Shown piece after piece: positions 34,101 through 46,157 of a stretch of 64,000 nt of DNA (the first letter of the stretch is position 1; the number at the start of each line of letters is the position of its first letter). The stretch comes from Methanoculleus sp. 7T (lineage in GTDB: Archaea > Halobacteriota > Methanomicrobia > Methanomicrobiales > Methanoculleaceae): NCBI RefSeq assembly GCF_023195915.1, contig NZ_JALPRP010000001.1, positions 930,001 through 994,000 on the forward strand, given 5' to 3'. The position numbers and the translations under genes were made by a program. Below the pieces are notes generated by a model, which was given only the letters and a program-made list of their open reading frames with translations, was not told where the DNA came from and did not search any database.

Positions 34101-36141
34101 GTTTGTTCGGGAGACGGCGGGAGACCTCGAGGTCGGCGACTACCTCCCGGTGCTAAAGACGGGCGGGTTCTGCGAGAGGCAGGTTGCGGAGATCGACGTT
34201 GCAGAGGCTCTTAAAATGGCCGGCTACGCCGACGAGATCCGCGCCTGCGAAGACGGGGTGAAACTCAGGAGCGCAAGGCGCCCCGGCCTGCCCCGCACCC
34301 TCACGGTCGACCGGGACCTCGCAAAGTTCCTCGGCTACTACCTTGCGGCCGGGTCTCGCGACCACAGCGGTCGGCGGTATACGGTCGGGCTCTCGTTTGA
34401 GAAGCGCGAGGCGGACCTTGCGGCCGACGCCGCCGCATGCATCCGCGCCGCACTCGGGTACGAGCCGGAGGTCCGCGAGTCGGCGGCGGGAACCGTCGTC
34501 GTCGTCAAGAGCAAACTCGTCTACCTCCTGGTCGACGCCCTCGGGTGCGGCTCTTCCGCCGCCGATAAAACGGTCCCCGACCTCCTCTTCAACCTCGACC
34601 GCACCCTGGTCGGCGACTACCTCGGCGCGGCCTTCCGGGCCACCGAGGAGAGATCATCAGGGCGCCGTGCCCGGAGCATCAGGCTGAAGGCGGCCTCACG
34701 GGATGCCGTCCAGAAACTGGTCTGGCTGGCGGGGGAGATCGGCGTCCAGATGGGCTATGTCGAACGGGAGGAGACGGTCCGGGGATCCGGGTGCGAGACC
34801 AAGACCTACGTCTGCAGGATCACGGCTCAGGACCAGATCGACCGGTTCCACGCGGAGACCGGATACTCTGCGGATGTGCCCGTCGGGAGGCAGACCGGCA
34901 GCGCTTTCACACACCTTCCGGAGAGCGGGCACGCCCTCGGATACGCCGGCCTCGCCTGCGCCGGCAGGTACAGCGCCGGCGGGATCGAGGGGATCCAGGT
35001 ATCGCTGGTCCTCCCCTCCGCCACCCGCGCGGCCGATATCGAGCGGCTCGCCCGTGGGGACGTCCACCCGCTCCGCATCCGCTCGATAGAGCCGGTGACC
35101 TGCGACGGCTACGTCTACGACCTCGTCGACGTCGACGGCACCCACACCTTCTCAAACGCCCTCGGCATCGTGACCGGGAACTGTTGCGCCTACCAGTTCT
35201 CCTCGCTCGCCAACGAGGACGCCGACTTCGAGGACAAACTCTACTTCAGGGAGGGGAAGCACTTCTCGATGGGCTCGTGGCAGGTGATGTCCATCAACTG
35301 CCCGCGGGCGGCGTACAAGGCGGAAGGCAACCAGGAACGGCTCTTCGCGGAGTTGAAGGCGCTCATGGACACCGCCGTCGAACTCTACCGGATCAAGCGC
35401 CGGTGGATGTCGCTGATCCGGGCAAACGGGCGGATGCCGTTTGCGATGCAGCGCCCGAAGGACCCGAACACCGGCGAGCGCGGTGCGGTTGCCGTGGACC
35501 TCGAAGGGCTCGTTTACACCATCGGCGTGGTCGGCGTCAACGAGATGGTCCAGCACTTCACCGGCCATCAACTCCACGAGTCAAGAGACGCGTTCCGTCT
35601 CGCCGTCCGGGCCATGACCGAACTTGAGATGTACGCCCGCGAACTCTCGGCGAAGTACAACATGACGATCGCCCTTGCCCGCACCCCGGCCGAGACGACC
35701 GGCCAGCGGTTCGCGGTCGCCGACCTCCTCGACGAGCGGTTCCGGGAGCACGCGCTCAAGGTCGTCAAGGGGAATGTGGAGAACGCGCTCGATATGCTCG
35801 GCACGACGCTCGACCTCCCCATCTACTACACCAACGGGACCCACATCACCCCGGCGGCCCCGGTCCCGCTCACGAAGCGGATCGAGATCGAGCACGTCTT
35901 CTTCCCGATCGTGGACGGAGGGAACATCTTCCACATCTGGCTCGGTGAGGCTCGTCCGGACCCCCGTGGTTTGATGGAGATGGCGATGAACCTCTGCCGG
36001 ACCACTCAGATCGGCTACTTCGCCTTCACCCGCGACCTGACGGTCTCCCTCAAGGAGTTCCGGGAACTCAGGCCGAGACACGAGGAGCCCGGCGGGAAGG
36101 CGGCCGGGACGGCCCCGGCGGCGGACCGGGCGGATGCCTGA
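31120..36141 (+). CDS. nrdD: Anaerobic (class III) ribonucleotide reductase with two inteins
   Basis: 1673 residues as translated, 732 after removal of two inteins. Extein regions carry HDLEYFGTRPF...CQDWDLRYFFYYGLMPDG, GGQGYYNFLTFMAPFFEG, VFSSVQLSPGVPTLW, GISCYQ...CCAYQFSS and a terminal NLCRTTQIGYFAFTRDL. The enzyme reduces ribonucleoside triphosphates without oxygen. After TRDL the chain continues SLKEFRELRPRHEE and stops; the usual zinc-binding cysteines and the RVTGY glycyl-radical motif are not seen here, nor in the 85 bases downstream. No NrdG activase gene is in the window. The start overlaps the glutaredoxin stop. Confidence 0.9.
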   Translation: MRLTRKSTQTTIFGDFIPTFPKVRTSRGYLLDWDRNRIVRQIIEESRLVEVFYGYEGADEETAQDIARRVEKKIQMLGLQSLSGPLIREIVNMTLLERGLTSYRNVCTRVGTPVFDAHLIDVGRGFEAHDNANLQENAETSHKKKADKISKEQYLLQLPPDLADHHLRGDLHIHDLEYFGTRPFCIDGNTAIPVRTGNRIRSILPAELMFPGDEWRPEDLSALTPQGWRRVGKVTRRRVKPGEMLRVRTSSGQSLSVTGEHRIPVRTGDGMAVRRADEVRAGDVLYRIPRTDAIRGETIEAIDLIRELPASVPADLLENVYVRGAEEIFVETVRTGRAATYTEISRTLGVEHRQQWYTRGIMPIALFAAFSRRYGVEDYSRVTVGVTGSEHELPAVLTLTPELIRLLGFFVAEGNYNVSLEAGQYNLAITENAQAPAIQTAACTSLNTFATLAGGTPDTATIYGVEVERNRALQVYFGGKLAYLLFRYVFGIPEGAAGKRLPWIVYHLDDVLLHEFLSALFTGDGSAYYRPEKSDCIVNYTSVSPALRQELSLLLTALGMSPHIVELYGEEERRTLYRLQLNGRKNIETFARYATFLDRRQDHIDGFLSAVKEGRGREREETVVEVSPTEPTGEYVYDFFLTGDGTEESHTFYASDGLLIHNCQDWDLRYFFYYGLMPDGNGTKASVAGPAKRAEVAVLHAVKALGSAQTNFAGGQGYYNFLTFMAPFFEGMDYGGIKQLMQMFVYEMTQMMVARGGQVVFSSVQLSPGVPTLWKDKPCVYRGKVWDGKQAPLRTYGEFEREVRLLFKALMEVMLEGDYWGKPFSFPKPEISIEPDFLNENEEFNREHPDLPTYHDLYLMTFELASKYGTPYYDNQIPPYRGAGEGISCYQCLAGDELVPVADEGGRIAVRTIRSLFDAAAKNGRRIDSFGTELAYYDGKAPSVDFTTLESSLRPFHGVMRQRYTGDLLRITLESGRRITVTHDHPVYTLNGGRFVRETAGDLEVGDYLPVLKTGGFCERQVAEIDVAEALKMAGYADEIRACEDGVKLRSARRPGLPRTLTVDRDLAKFLGYYLAAGSRDHSGRRYTVGLSFEKREADLAADAAACIRAALGYEPEVRESAAGTVVVVKSKLVYLLVDALGCGSSAADKTVPDLLFNLDRTLVGDYLGAAFRATEERSSGRRARSIRLKAASRDAVQKLVWLAGEIGVQMGYVEREETVRGSGCETKTYVCRITAQDQIDRFHAETGYSADVPVGRQTGSAFTHLPESGHALGYAGLACAGRYSAGGIEGIQVSLVLPSATRAADIERLARGDVHPLRIRSIEPVTCDGYVYDLVDVDGTHTFSNALGIVTGNCCAYQFSSLANEDADFEDKLYFREGKHFSMGSWQVMSINCPRAAYKAEGNQERLFAELKALMDTAVELYRIKRRWMSLIRANGRMPFAMQRPKDPNTGERGAVAVDLEGLVYTIGVVGVNEMVQHFTGHQLHESRDAFRLAVRAMTELEMYARELSAKYNMTIALARTPAETTGQRFAVADLLDERFREHALKVVKGNVENALDMLGTTLDLPIYYTNGTHITPAAPVPLTKRIEIEHVFFPIVDGGNIFHIWLGEARPDPRGLMEMAMNLCRTTQIGYFAFTRDLTVSLKEFRELRPRHEEPGGKAAGTAPAADRADA
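31672..33105 (+). mobile_element. Intein 1 of NrdD, with intact-looking LAGLIDADG endonuclease
   Basis: 478 residues (185-662). It begins with Cys in TRPF/CIDGNTAIPVR and ends YASDGLLIHN/CQDW, with a penultimate His. Block B is VTGEHRIPVR and block F is YDFFLTGDGTEESHTFYA. Two dodecapeptide motifs, LLGFFVAEGNYN (about residue 407) and SALFTGDGSAYY (about 520), keep their acidic residues, so the homing endonuclease could still cut. Confidence 0.92.
33793..35181 (+). mobile_element. Intein 2 of NrdD, with degenerate endonuclease motifs
   Basis: 463 residues (892-1354). It begins ISCYQ/CLAGDELVPV and ends ALGIVTGN/CCAYQF, where Gly replaces the usual penultimate His. Block B is VTHDHPVYT and block F YVYDLVDVDGTHTFSN. 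The dodecapeptide motifs read LGYYLAAGSRD and YLGAAFRATEE, so both catalytic acids appear lost. Splicing residues Cys1, the block B His and the final Asn are present. Confidence 0.9.
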
Positions 36142-36225
36142 CCGCAATCATACCTTTTTTGACCCTGCAGGGAGATTCTGATAGGAGCCGCCTGCCGAAG
36201 GGCTGCGGCGGCGTGCGAGGCATCC

Positions 36226-37257
36226 ATGATCGATCTGACGACTCCGCTTCTTGCCATCGACGTCGGGAGGGGCACTCAGGACATCCTAGTCTACCAGCCC
36301 GGCCGACCGATTGAGAACAGCATCAAACTGGTCCTCCCCTCCCCAACCGTGGTGGTGGCGGAGAAGGTCAGGCAGGCAACCAGAGCCGGGCTCCCGGTCT
36401 TCCTCGACGGGTTCCTGATGGGCGGCGGCGCGAACACCGGCGCGCTACGGGAGCACCTGGCCCGAGGCCTCCCCGTCTACGCCACGCCCGGGGCCGCCGG
36501 GACCATCCACGACGATATCGAGAAGGTGCGCTCGATGGGCGTGGAGATCCGGGCCGCCGCTCCGGAGGACGCGGTGACCATCCATACCACCGATTACATG
36601 GAGCCCGAGCTCCGGAAGGCGCTCGCCCTCTTCGGTGTTGAATACCCCGAGAACGTCGCGGTCGCGGTCCAGGACCACGGCTACTCACCGCACCGGAGCA
36701 ACCGTATCCGCCGGTTCGAACTCATGCGCGACCAGTTGGACGCCGGAGACTGGGACCTCCTCTCGCTCGTTGCGGACCCCCCGCTCCACGATATGACGAG
36801 GATGCAGGCGGTGCGGCGGCAGGCGCCGGGAGCCCTCGTCACCGATACCGGGCCGGTCGCGCTCATCGGGGCCCTCTGCGACCCGTGGGTGCGGCAGCGG
36901 GCGAGGGAAGGGATCATCCTCGTCAACGTCGGGAACGGCCACACGCTCTGCTTCACCTTGAAAGGAAGGGAGATCTACGGGCTCTTCGAGCACCACACCG
37001 GCGCGCTCGACCCCGCAAAACTGCAGCATTATATCTGGAAACTCGCCGACGGCACGCTGACGTCGGAAGAGGTCTTCGACGACGGCGGCCACGGGGCGGC
37101 GGTCAGGAAACCGCTCGTCACCGATACGGTGGTCGTCACCGGCCCAAACAGGCTCAGGCTGATGCCGGAGGCCTACCAGGCGGCGCCCTTCGGGGATATG
37201 ATGCTCTCGGGGTGCTTCGGGCTCATGCACCTCTGGAAACAGCTCAGGGAGCGGTGA
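36226..37257 (+). CDS. DUF1786 family protein (actin/hexokinase-like)
   Basis: 343 residues. The N-terminal LLAIDVGRGTQDILVY resembles the phosphate-1 loop of the actin/hexokinase ATPase fold, and VNVGNGHTLCF with GLFEHHTGAL forms the second half, as in archaeal DUF1786 proteins. The biochemical role is not established. It is a single gene 84 bases after nrdD. Confidence 0.85.
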   Translation: MIDLTTPLLAIDVGRGTQDILVYQPGRPIENSIKLVLPSPTVVVAEKVRQATRAGLPVFLDGFLMGGGANTGALREHLARGLPVYATPGAAGTIHDDIEKVRSMGVEIRAAAPEDAVTIHTTDYMEPELRKALALFGVEYPENVAVAVQDHGYSPHRSNRIRRFELMRDQLDAGDWDLLSLVADPPLHDMTRMQAVRRQAPGALVTDTGPVALIGALCDPWVRQRAREGIILVNVGNGHTLCFTLKGREIYGLFEHHTGALDPAKLQHYIWKLADGTLTSEEVFDDGGHGAAVRKPLVTDTVVVTGPNRLRLMPEAYQAAPFGDMMLSGCFGLMHLWKQLRER

Positions 37258-37472
37258 GGCGCCCTCCTGGGGGGATGCAAGGGGTTCTCCCCCTAGTAGG
37301 CCATTTCATCTTATTGTGCTGGTTCTGGTGCGGCTCACCTGCCTCTCACGGAAGCATGCGGGAGAATGCATGGGGCGGAGCAAGAGGCTGTACGCATGAA
37401 AGCGACCGATTTTCCAGGCTCGCCCCAGGCAGTGGAACGTGATGGGAATCGCCTTGGGGGTTGGGCCGGGAA

Positions 37473-37540
37473 GTGCGACCGGCCGAAGGGCGGGAGCTCG
37501 AGCACCGCTAGGTGCGCAGGGGGATGCTCCCCCCTCCCCG
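37473..37540. repeat. Intergenic repeat copy 1 (GAGCTCGA...CACCGCTAGGTG)
   Basis: GTGCGACCGGCCGAAGGGCG, then GGAGCTCGAG, CACCGCTAGGTG and a run of G and C. Copy 2, 237 bases to the right, shares the GAGCTCGA and ACCGCTAGGTG cores and the same order. Confidence 0.6.
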
Positions 37541-37709
37541 CACAAGCCGGACCCGGGGCACGATAGAACAGGGAGCCCCCGGTCGCCGACCCGGGGATGC
37601 CTGTGTGGAAAATTTGGGTGAAATGCTCCACTAGTAAGGCGCTACCTGCAAACCTCCTCTAAACCCCCACTTGAAGACCTCCGGACGTGAGAAGACCGAA
37701 GGTCTTCGA

Positions 37710-37775
37710 GTGCGATGGGCGGAACACCCGGAGCTCGACCACCGCTAGGTGAGGGGGGCGAGCCCCCCCTCCGCT
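37710..37775. repeat. Intergenic repeat copy 2 (GAGCTCGA...CACCGCTAGGTG)
   Basis: GTGCGATGGGCGG, GGAGCTCGAC, CACCGCTAGGTG and a GGGGGGCGAGCCCCCC inverted repeat. Its order matches copy 1, which suggests a dispersed repeat family in this genome. Confidence 0.6.
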
Positions 37776-37845
37776 GTCCCCACTTCGCACCGTCAGGTGC
37801 CAGCATGATTGCTCTCCCCGCAGAAACCGGGAAAAATGAGCCCGC

Positions 37846-39393
37846 TCAGGCCGTCTCCCCGAACCACCCGAAGAGACCGCGGAACAACCCCGCGATCGCA
37901 TCGAACGGCGACGATGCGGCCGCGACCCCCGCACCGGCCCCGCGCGCGGCCCCCCCTTCCTCGGCATAGATTGCCGTCAACTCCTCCTTCCCGAGGCCCT
38001 TCAGGATATCGAGGTGCCCCGCCGCCTCGGCGACGATCGCATCGTGGTCGACGCCGCGCTTCCACGCTTCGATCATCGTCTCCGACGGGCGGAGCGGCGA
38101 GGTATCGATACCCGCATGCGCATAGAGGGCGGGGAGAGACGACGTTTCCGCCGCACCCGCATTCTCAGACGGCCTGACGGCAATCACCGGGTCGGAGAGC
38201 CCCACCGACGGGTAGTCTTGGCCGCCGGCAAAAGCATAGGCCCTAAAAGCGAAGAGATCCGGGTTCGTCGTCAGGTTGGTGACCAGCCGTTCCTCTGAGA
38301 GGGTGAGATCCGCAAGCGTCAGCCTGCCGGCGCGGGTGGCGACCGAGAACTCCCAGACGGCTCGCTCGCCGTCCCGGAGGGTCTCGGGCTCGCGGGTCCT
38401 CGTGATCTCGTAGACCCCGGTCTCGCCCGGCGGCGGCACCAAGACGACGTAGACCCGGTCTCCTTCCGCGAGCGTCATGTTCCGGACCTCGGTCGTCACA
38501 CTGACGGTGAACGTCTCCCCTTCGAGCGCCGCACGGGGATGCCGGCCGCCAAGGCGCATGGCGGTATCGAGCAGCCAGTCGAGGTTCGCTATCTCCACCC
38601 CGTTCCGCGTGAGGGCCAGGTCCTCCGGGGTCCGGTCGAGGAGCACCCCGACACCCTTGACCAAGAGGCCGTCACGCGGCACGGTGACCGTAGGCGGTCC
38701 CTCGGTCGTGTTCTCACCGGGGGTGTAGGGCGATGCGGGAGTGATGAGTTGGTGGTTGCTCTGGACCAGCGGGCGGTCGTGGGACTGGTGCGATTTCGCC
38801 AGGGTCGCACCCGGCCGCGGCGGGATATCCCGCTCCAGCGTCGGCGTCGGTGTCGCCGTCTCCTCAGGCTCCTCGTCGTCGGAGTCGTCGCTCTGCGAGG
38901 GTGTCGTCGCGGGGGGTTCCGGCGTGGTCGTGGCATTCGTGGTGACCGTCACCTCCGGTGCGGACGTCGTTGCCGGCGCCTCGTCGGTGGGAGGGTTCTT
39001 CTCCTTGACATCCTTCTCACCCGCTTCCTCCGGCGTCGGGGTCACCGTAGGCGTGGCCGTCGCCGTCGGAGACGGCTGGGCGTGGGTAACCGGCACCTTC
39101 GCGACGACGGGCTTCTCATCACCGGCAGCCTCGGTATCGTCGCTCGCATCGTCTCCGGCCCAACCGACGATCCGCCCAAAAAGACTCGACCCGCCCCAGA
39201 CCGGCGGCAGTGTCGCCGCGATGCCCCCGGCCGGGGCGGGATCGCCAGCAACCGTTGAGATAACGAGCCCGGACGTCTCCCGGAAAATCCCCGAACACGG
39301 GAACACAACCGCAGGGACAAGGAGGACGCCAGCACCGATGCAGAGCACCGCTGCCGCGAGGAGAAGGCGCCTCAACGGCATCCCCTCCGGCAC
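37846..39393 (-). CDS. Secreted Thr/Pro-rich protein, family not recognised
   Basis: About 515 residues with a signal peptide or anchor (about 5-32, LRRLLLAAAVLCIGAGVLLVP). A low-complexity Thr/Pro/Glu stretch (about 75-215) is probably an extended stalk. A folded domain follows (about 230-415), containing GVLLDRTPEDLALTRNG and VSVTTEVRNMTLAEGD with beta-strand spacing. The C-terminus is helical with a Gly/Ala-rich segment. A TATA-like TTTATATC on the coding strand lies near 39500, over 100 bases upstream. The start may be GTG at 39393 or ATG at 39381. The function is unknown; extracellular or cell-wall location is inferred. Confidence 0.75.
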   Translation of the reverse strand: MPEGMPLRRLLLAAAVLCIGAGVLLVPAVVFPCSGIFRETSGLVISTVAGDPAPAGGIAATLPPVWGGSSLFGRIVGWAGDDASDDTEAAGDEKPVVAKVPVTHAQPSPTATATPTVTPTPEEAGEKDVKEKNPPTDEAPATTSAPEVTVTTNATTTPEPPATTPSQSDDSDDEEPEETATPTPTLERDIPPRPGATLAKSHQSHDRPLVQSNHQLITPASPYTPGENTTEGPPTVTVPRDGLLVKGVGVLLDRTPEDLALTRNGVEIANLDWLLDTAMRLGGRHPRAALEGETFTVSVTTEVRNMTLAEGDRVYVVLVPPPGETGVYEITRTREPETLRDGERAVWEFSVATRAGRLTLADLTLSEERLVTNLTTNPDLFAFRAYAFAGGQDYPSVGLSDPVIAVRPSENAGAAETSSLPALYAHAGIDTSPLRPSETMIEAWKRGVDHDAIVAEAAGHLDILKGLGKEELTAIYAEEGGAARGAGAGVAAASSPFDAIAGLFRGLFGWFGETA

Positions 39394-39750
39394 CCGCGGT
39401 CTCCGGACAACCCGACCGCACGTTCTGTTGCAGGAGAGGCGGGTCTTGCCGCCCGCCCGGATCCTCCGTTCATGGGAGTCTCATGATGAGGCCCCCGATA
39501 TAAATAATTTCTGGATCAGCGCCCTTTGGGACTCTATTGCAGGGATCCGCCCCTCGGCATCCACCATTCCGCAACTCCCCTTCGCAGTTTGCGTGAGACT
39601 GCATCGCCGCTCGCTACAGGATTAACTCATGCATCCGAGTCTTCAAAATCGGGCGGCTCGATGCACCGGAGCAGAATGGTCCCGAGGATCGCTAGAAACA
39701 CCGGGCGACCCGAAGTTCGAGACGACTGAACAAAAAGAAGAGGGGGAGGT
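39394..39750. other. Intergenic region between secreted-protein gene and nusA
   Basis: About 355 bases. Apart from the TATA-like element near 39497-39508 for the leftward gene and a short T-run on the nusA coding strand near 39732-39740, I see nothing in it. Confidence 0.5.
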
Positions 39751-40200
39751 TCAGGCGGTCTCGTTCTGCATCAGCTGGACGTCCGCGATGTCGTGCTGCC
39801 GCTGCGCAAGAACCTTTGCCTTGAAGATATTCTTCCCTGCTTTACCGATGGCAAGTCCCCGGTCCTCATCGCGCACCTCTACGCGGGCGATCGGCTGATC
39901 CTCCGCGTCGGTGGTGAAGTCAATGTCGGTGACGTTGGCGGGGAGGAAACAGTTCCGGATGAACTGGCTCGGGTCTGCGGAATACTCCACGACCTCAATC
40001 CGCTTCCCCATCACATCTGAAGCCTTCTTGATGCTTGATCCGCCCTTGCCGATGGCAAGCCCCATGTCGCCGGGATTGATCACGAAGATGATACGTTCGT
40101 TGCGGTTGTCGACAATACAATCGCGGCTGCCTGCGCCGGTGAGGCTCTCGAACTGGGAGATGAGGCGCATACACTCCTCAGTCAGCACGACCTGTGGCAT
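39751..40200 (-). CDS. nusA: Archaeal NusA-like transcription factor (two KH domains)
   Basis: 149 residues made of two KH modules with GxxG loops: LAIGKGGSSIKKA (about 58) and LAIGKAGKNIFKA (about 120). Archaeal NusA lacks the S1 and polymerase-binding domains of the bacterial form. It is the last gene of the RNA polymerase operon, the usual archaeal order rpoA2-rpl30e-nusA. Confidence 0.93.
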   Translation of the reverse strand: MPQVVLTEECMRLISQFESLTGAGSRDCIVDNRNERIIFVINPGDMGLAIGKGGSSIKKASDVMGKRIEVVEYSADPSQFIRNCFLPANVTDIDFTTDAEDQPIARVEVRDEDRGLAIGKAGKNIFKAKVLAQRQHDIADVQLMQNETA

Positions 40201-40203
40201 TGT

Positions 40204-40491
40204 TTACACTCTCGCGACATTCAGGATATCGGATTCACCTGGCTCGACTACGGCAAGCGCACTGACGACGTAGGGCATGCCGCAGGCTTTCCCGAGTTGG
40301 ACACTCGAGCCTTCGTAGACGTAGACAGGGATATCGGTTTCTTTCACGAGGTTTTTGACGGATTCGGGGCTGTTTGCAGCCACCACGACAAGTTTTGCCT
40401 TGCCTTCTTCGATGCATTCTTGGGTCTTGTTCTGGCCCAGGAATACGGTACCAGTCTTCACGGCTTTACGTAGTGAAGCGTTAAAGTCCAT
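40204..40491 (-). CDS. rpl30e: Ribosomal protein L30e
   Basis: 95 residues of the L7Ae/L30e RNA-binding fold with AKLVVVAANSPES and the VQLGKACGMPY loop. It lies between rpoA2 and nusA with gaps of 12 and three bases. Confidence 0.95.
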   Translation of the reverse strand: MDFNASLRKAVKTGTVFLGQNKTQECIEEGKAKLVVVAANSPESVKNLVKETDIPVYVYEGSSVQLGKACGMPYVVSALAVVEPGESDILNVARV

Positions 40492-40503
40492 AATACGATT
40501 CTC

Positions 40504-44321
<3,818 letters not shown>

Positions 44322-44342
44322 AGTTTGATTGAGCCCCCTCTC

Positions 44343-46157
44343 TTATACCATATCATCAAGTCTCAGGCGGGGGGCGATGCCCATGCTCTTCATCTCGTCG
44401 AGGAGGAGCTTGAAGGCGTAACTCATCTCGACAGGGTAGATATCTGTTTCGCTGCCGCAGGCAAGACACCGGGTGACCTTCCTCTTCCGGTCGAGCATCG
44501 CCACCATGCCGCACTTCGCACAGACCCACTGGGTCACCTTGTCCGACTCGTCGAGCAGCCGCTCCTTCAAGGCCATGGCCGCACCGTGGCCGATCATCAC
44601 GTCCCGCTCCATCTCACCGAACCGGAGACCACCTTCACGGGCACGTCCTTCGGTCGGCTGGCGGGTGAGCACCTGCACGGGGCCGCGCGACCGTGCGTGC
44701 ATCTTGCTCGATACCATGTGGTAGAGCTTCTGGTAGTAGATAACGCCGACGTAGATATCGGCCGCAAACCGGCGGCCGGTGATGCCGTCGTACATCACTT
44801 CGCGGCCGTCGTGGGAGAACCCAAGTTCCTTGAGCGATCTCCGGAGGTCCGCCTCGCGCTCGCCGCGGAACGCGGTCGCGTTGATCCGGCGCCCTTCGAG
44901 TGACCCGACCTTGCCGCCCAGCATCTCGAGCATATGCCCGATGGTCATACGGCTCGGGACTGCGTGGGGGTTGATGATCAGGTCGGGCGTCATACCGGAC
45001 TCCGTGAACGGCATGTCCGCCGAAGGCTGGATGAGCCCGATAACACCCTTTTGACCGTGCCTGGATGCGAACTTGTCGCCCACCTCCGGCACCCGGAGGT
45101 CACGGGTCCGAACCTTCACGAGGCGTGAGGAGTTCTCGCCCTCGGTGATGATGACGGTATCCACGATACCGTGCTCGTTGCTCCGCATCGTGACCGAGGT
45201 GTCGCGCCTTTTTTCGACGGCGATGAGCTCGCTCGTAGGTTCTTCGAGGAACCTCGGCGGAGAGGTCTTCCCGATCAGCACGTCTTTTTCACGGACGACC
45301 GTCTCGGGGTTGATGACGCCGTCGTCGTCGAGGTTCGCGTAGTACTCGGAGCCGTGCGCACCGGAGACCTCTTCGTCGGGGATCTCGATCCGGTCGACCT
45401 GACCGCCGGGGTAGCGCCGCTCCTCGCCGTCGTAGGTACGGAAGAAGTGCGACCGCCCGAGGCCCCGGTCGATGGAGGCCTTGTTGATGATCAGCGCATC
45501 TTCAATGTTGAACCCCTCGTAGGAGATGATCGCGACGACGAAGTTCTGGCCTGCGGGCCGGTCGTCGGAGCCGATCGCGTCCGAGGTCTGGGTGTAGGTG
45601 AGCGGCTTCTGGACGTAGTGGAGCATGTGCCCCCGCGTGTCGGGGCGGAGTTTCATGTTCGCCGCACCGAACCCGAGCGCCTGCTTGACCATCCCTGCGC
45701 CCATGGTGACACGAGGACTGGCGTTGTGCTCCGGGAACGGGACGTGCGCCGCCCCGATACCCAGAATGAGCGAGGGGTCGATCTCGAGATGCGTGTGTTC
45801 GGGGGTGAGGTCAGCCTCGTTGATGGCGATGAAGAGGTCGTCTTCCTCCTCGGCATCGATGAACTCGACTGCACCCTTCCGCACCAGGTCCTCGAAGGTC
45901 ATTTCGTTGCTCCGGAGACGCTCGATATCCTCATTGGTCACCTCCGGTTTGCCGTCCCTGACCACGATCAGAGGTCGGCGCGCTCTCCCGCGGTCGGTGT
46001 GGATGATGACGTCGTTGTTGAACCCCTTGTAAGAGACGTTGACCTCGGTGGGGAGCTCGCCGTGCCGGCGCATCTCACGCATCCGGGCAACGAGATCTTT
46101 CGGATCGTCCACGAGCCCGATGAGAGCACCGTCGACGAAGACGCGCGACTGTCTCAT
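44343..46157 (-). CDS. rpoB1: DNA-directed RNA polymerase subunit B'
   Basis: 604 residues, the C-terminal half of the second-largest subunit. It holds the hybrid-binding stretch GYNIEDALI-like [27 protein letters not shown] and a zinc ribbon CAKCGM...CLACGS. It overlaps B'' by four bases. Confidence 0.97.
   Translation of the reverse strand: MRQSRVFVDGALIGLVDDPKDLVARMREMRRHGELPTEVNVSYKGFNNDVIIHTDRGRARRPLIVVRDGKPEVTNEDIERLRSNEMTFEDLVRKGAVEFIDAEEEDDLFIAINEADLTPEHTHLEIDPSLILGIGAAHVPFPEHNASPRVTMGAGMVKQALGFGAANMKLRPDTRGHMLHYVQKPLTYTQTSDAIGSDDRPAGQNFVVAIISYEGFNIEDALIINKASIDRGLGRSHFFRTYDGEERRYPGGQVDRIEIPDEEVSGAHGSEYYANLDDDGVINPETVVREKDVLIGKTSPPRFLEEPTSELIAVEKRRDTSVTMRSNEHGIVDTVIITEGENSSRLVKVRTRDLRVPEVGDKFASRHGQKGVIGLIQPSADMPFTESGMTPDLIINPHAVPSRMTIGHMLEMLGGKVGSLEGRRINATAFRGEREADLRRSLKELGFSHDGREVMYDGITGRRFAADIYVGVIYYQKLYHMVSSKMHARSRGPVQVLTRQPTEGRAREGGLRFGEMERDVMIGHGAAMALKERLLDESDKVTQWVCAKCGMVAMLDRKRKVTRCLACGSETDIYPVEMSYAFKLLLDEMKSMGIAPRLRLDDMV

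Larger units (their letters stand above)
37258..37845. other. Intergenic region with repeated elements, no gene
   Basis: About 590 bases between the DUF1786 gene and a convergent secreted-protein gene. It holds two related copies of a repeat, listed next, and short C-rich or G-rich blocks. No credible coding frame was found. Confidence 0.5.
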
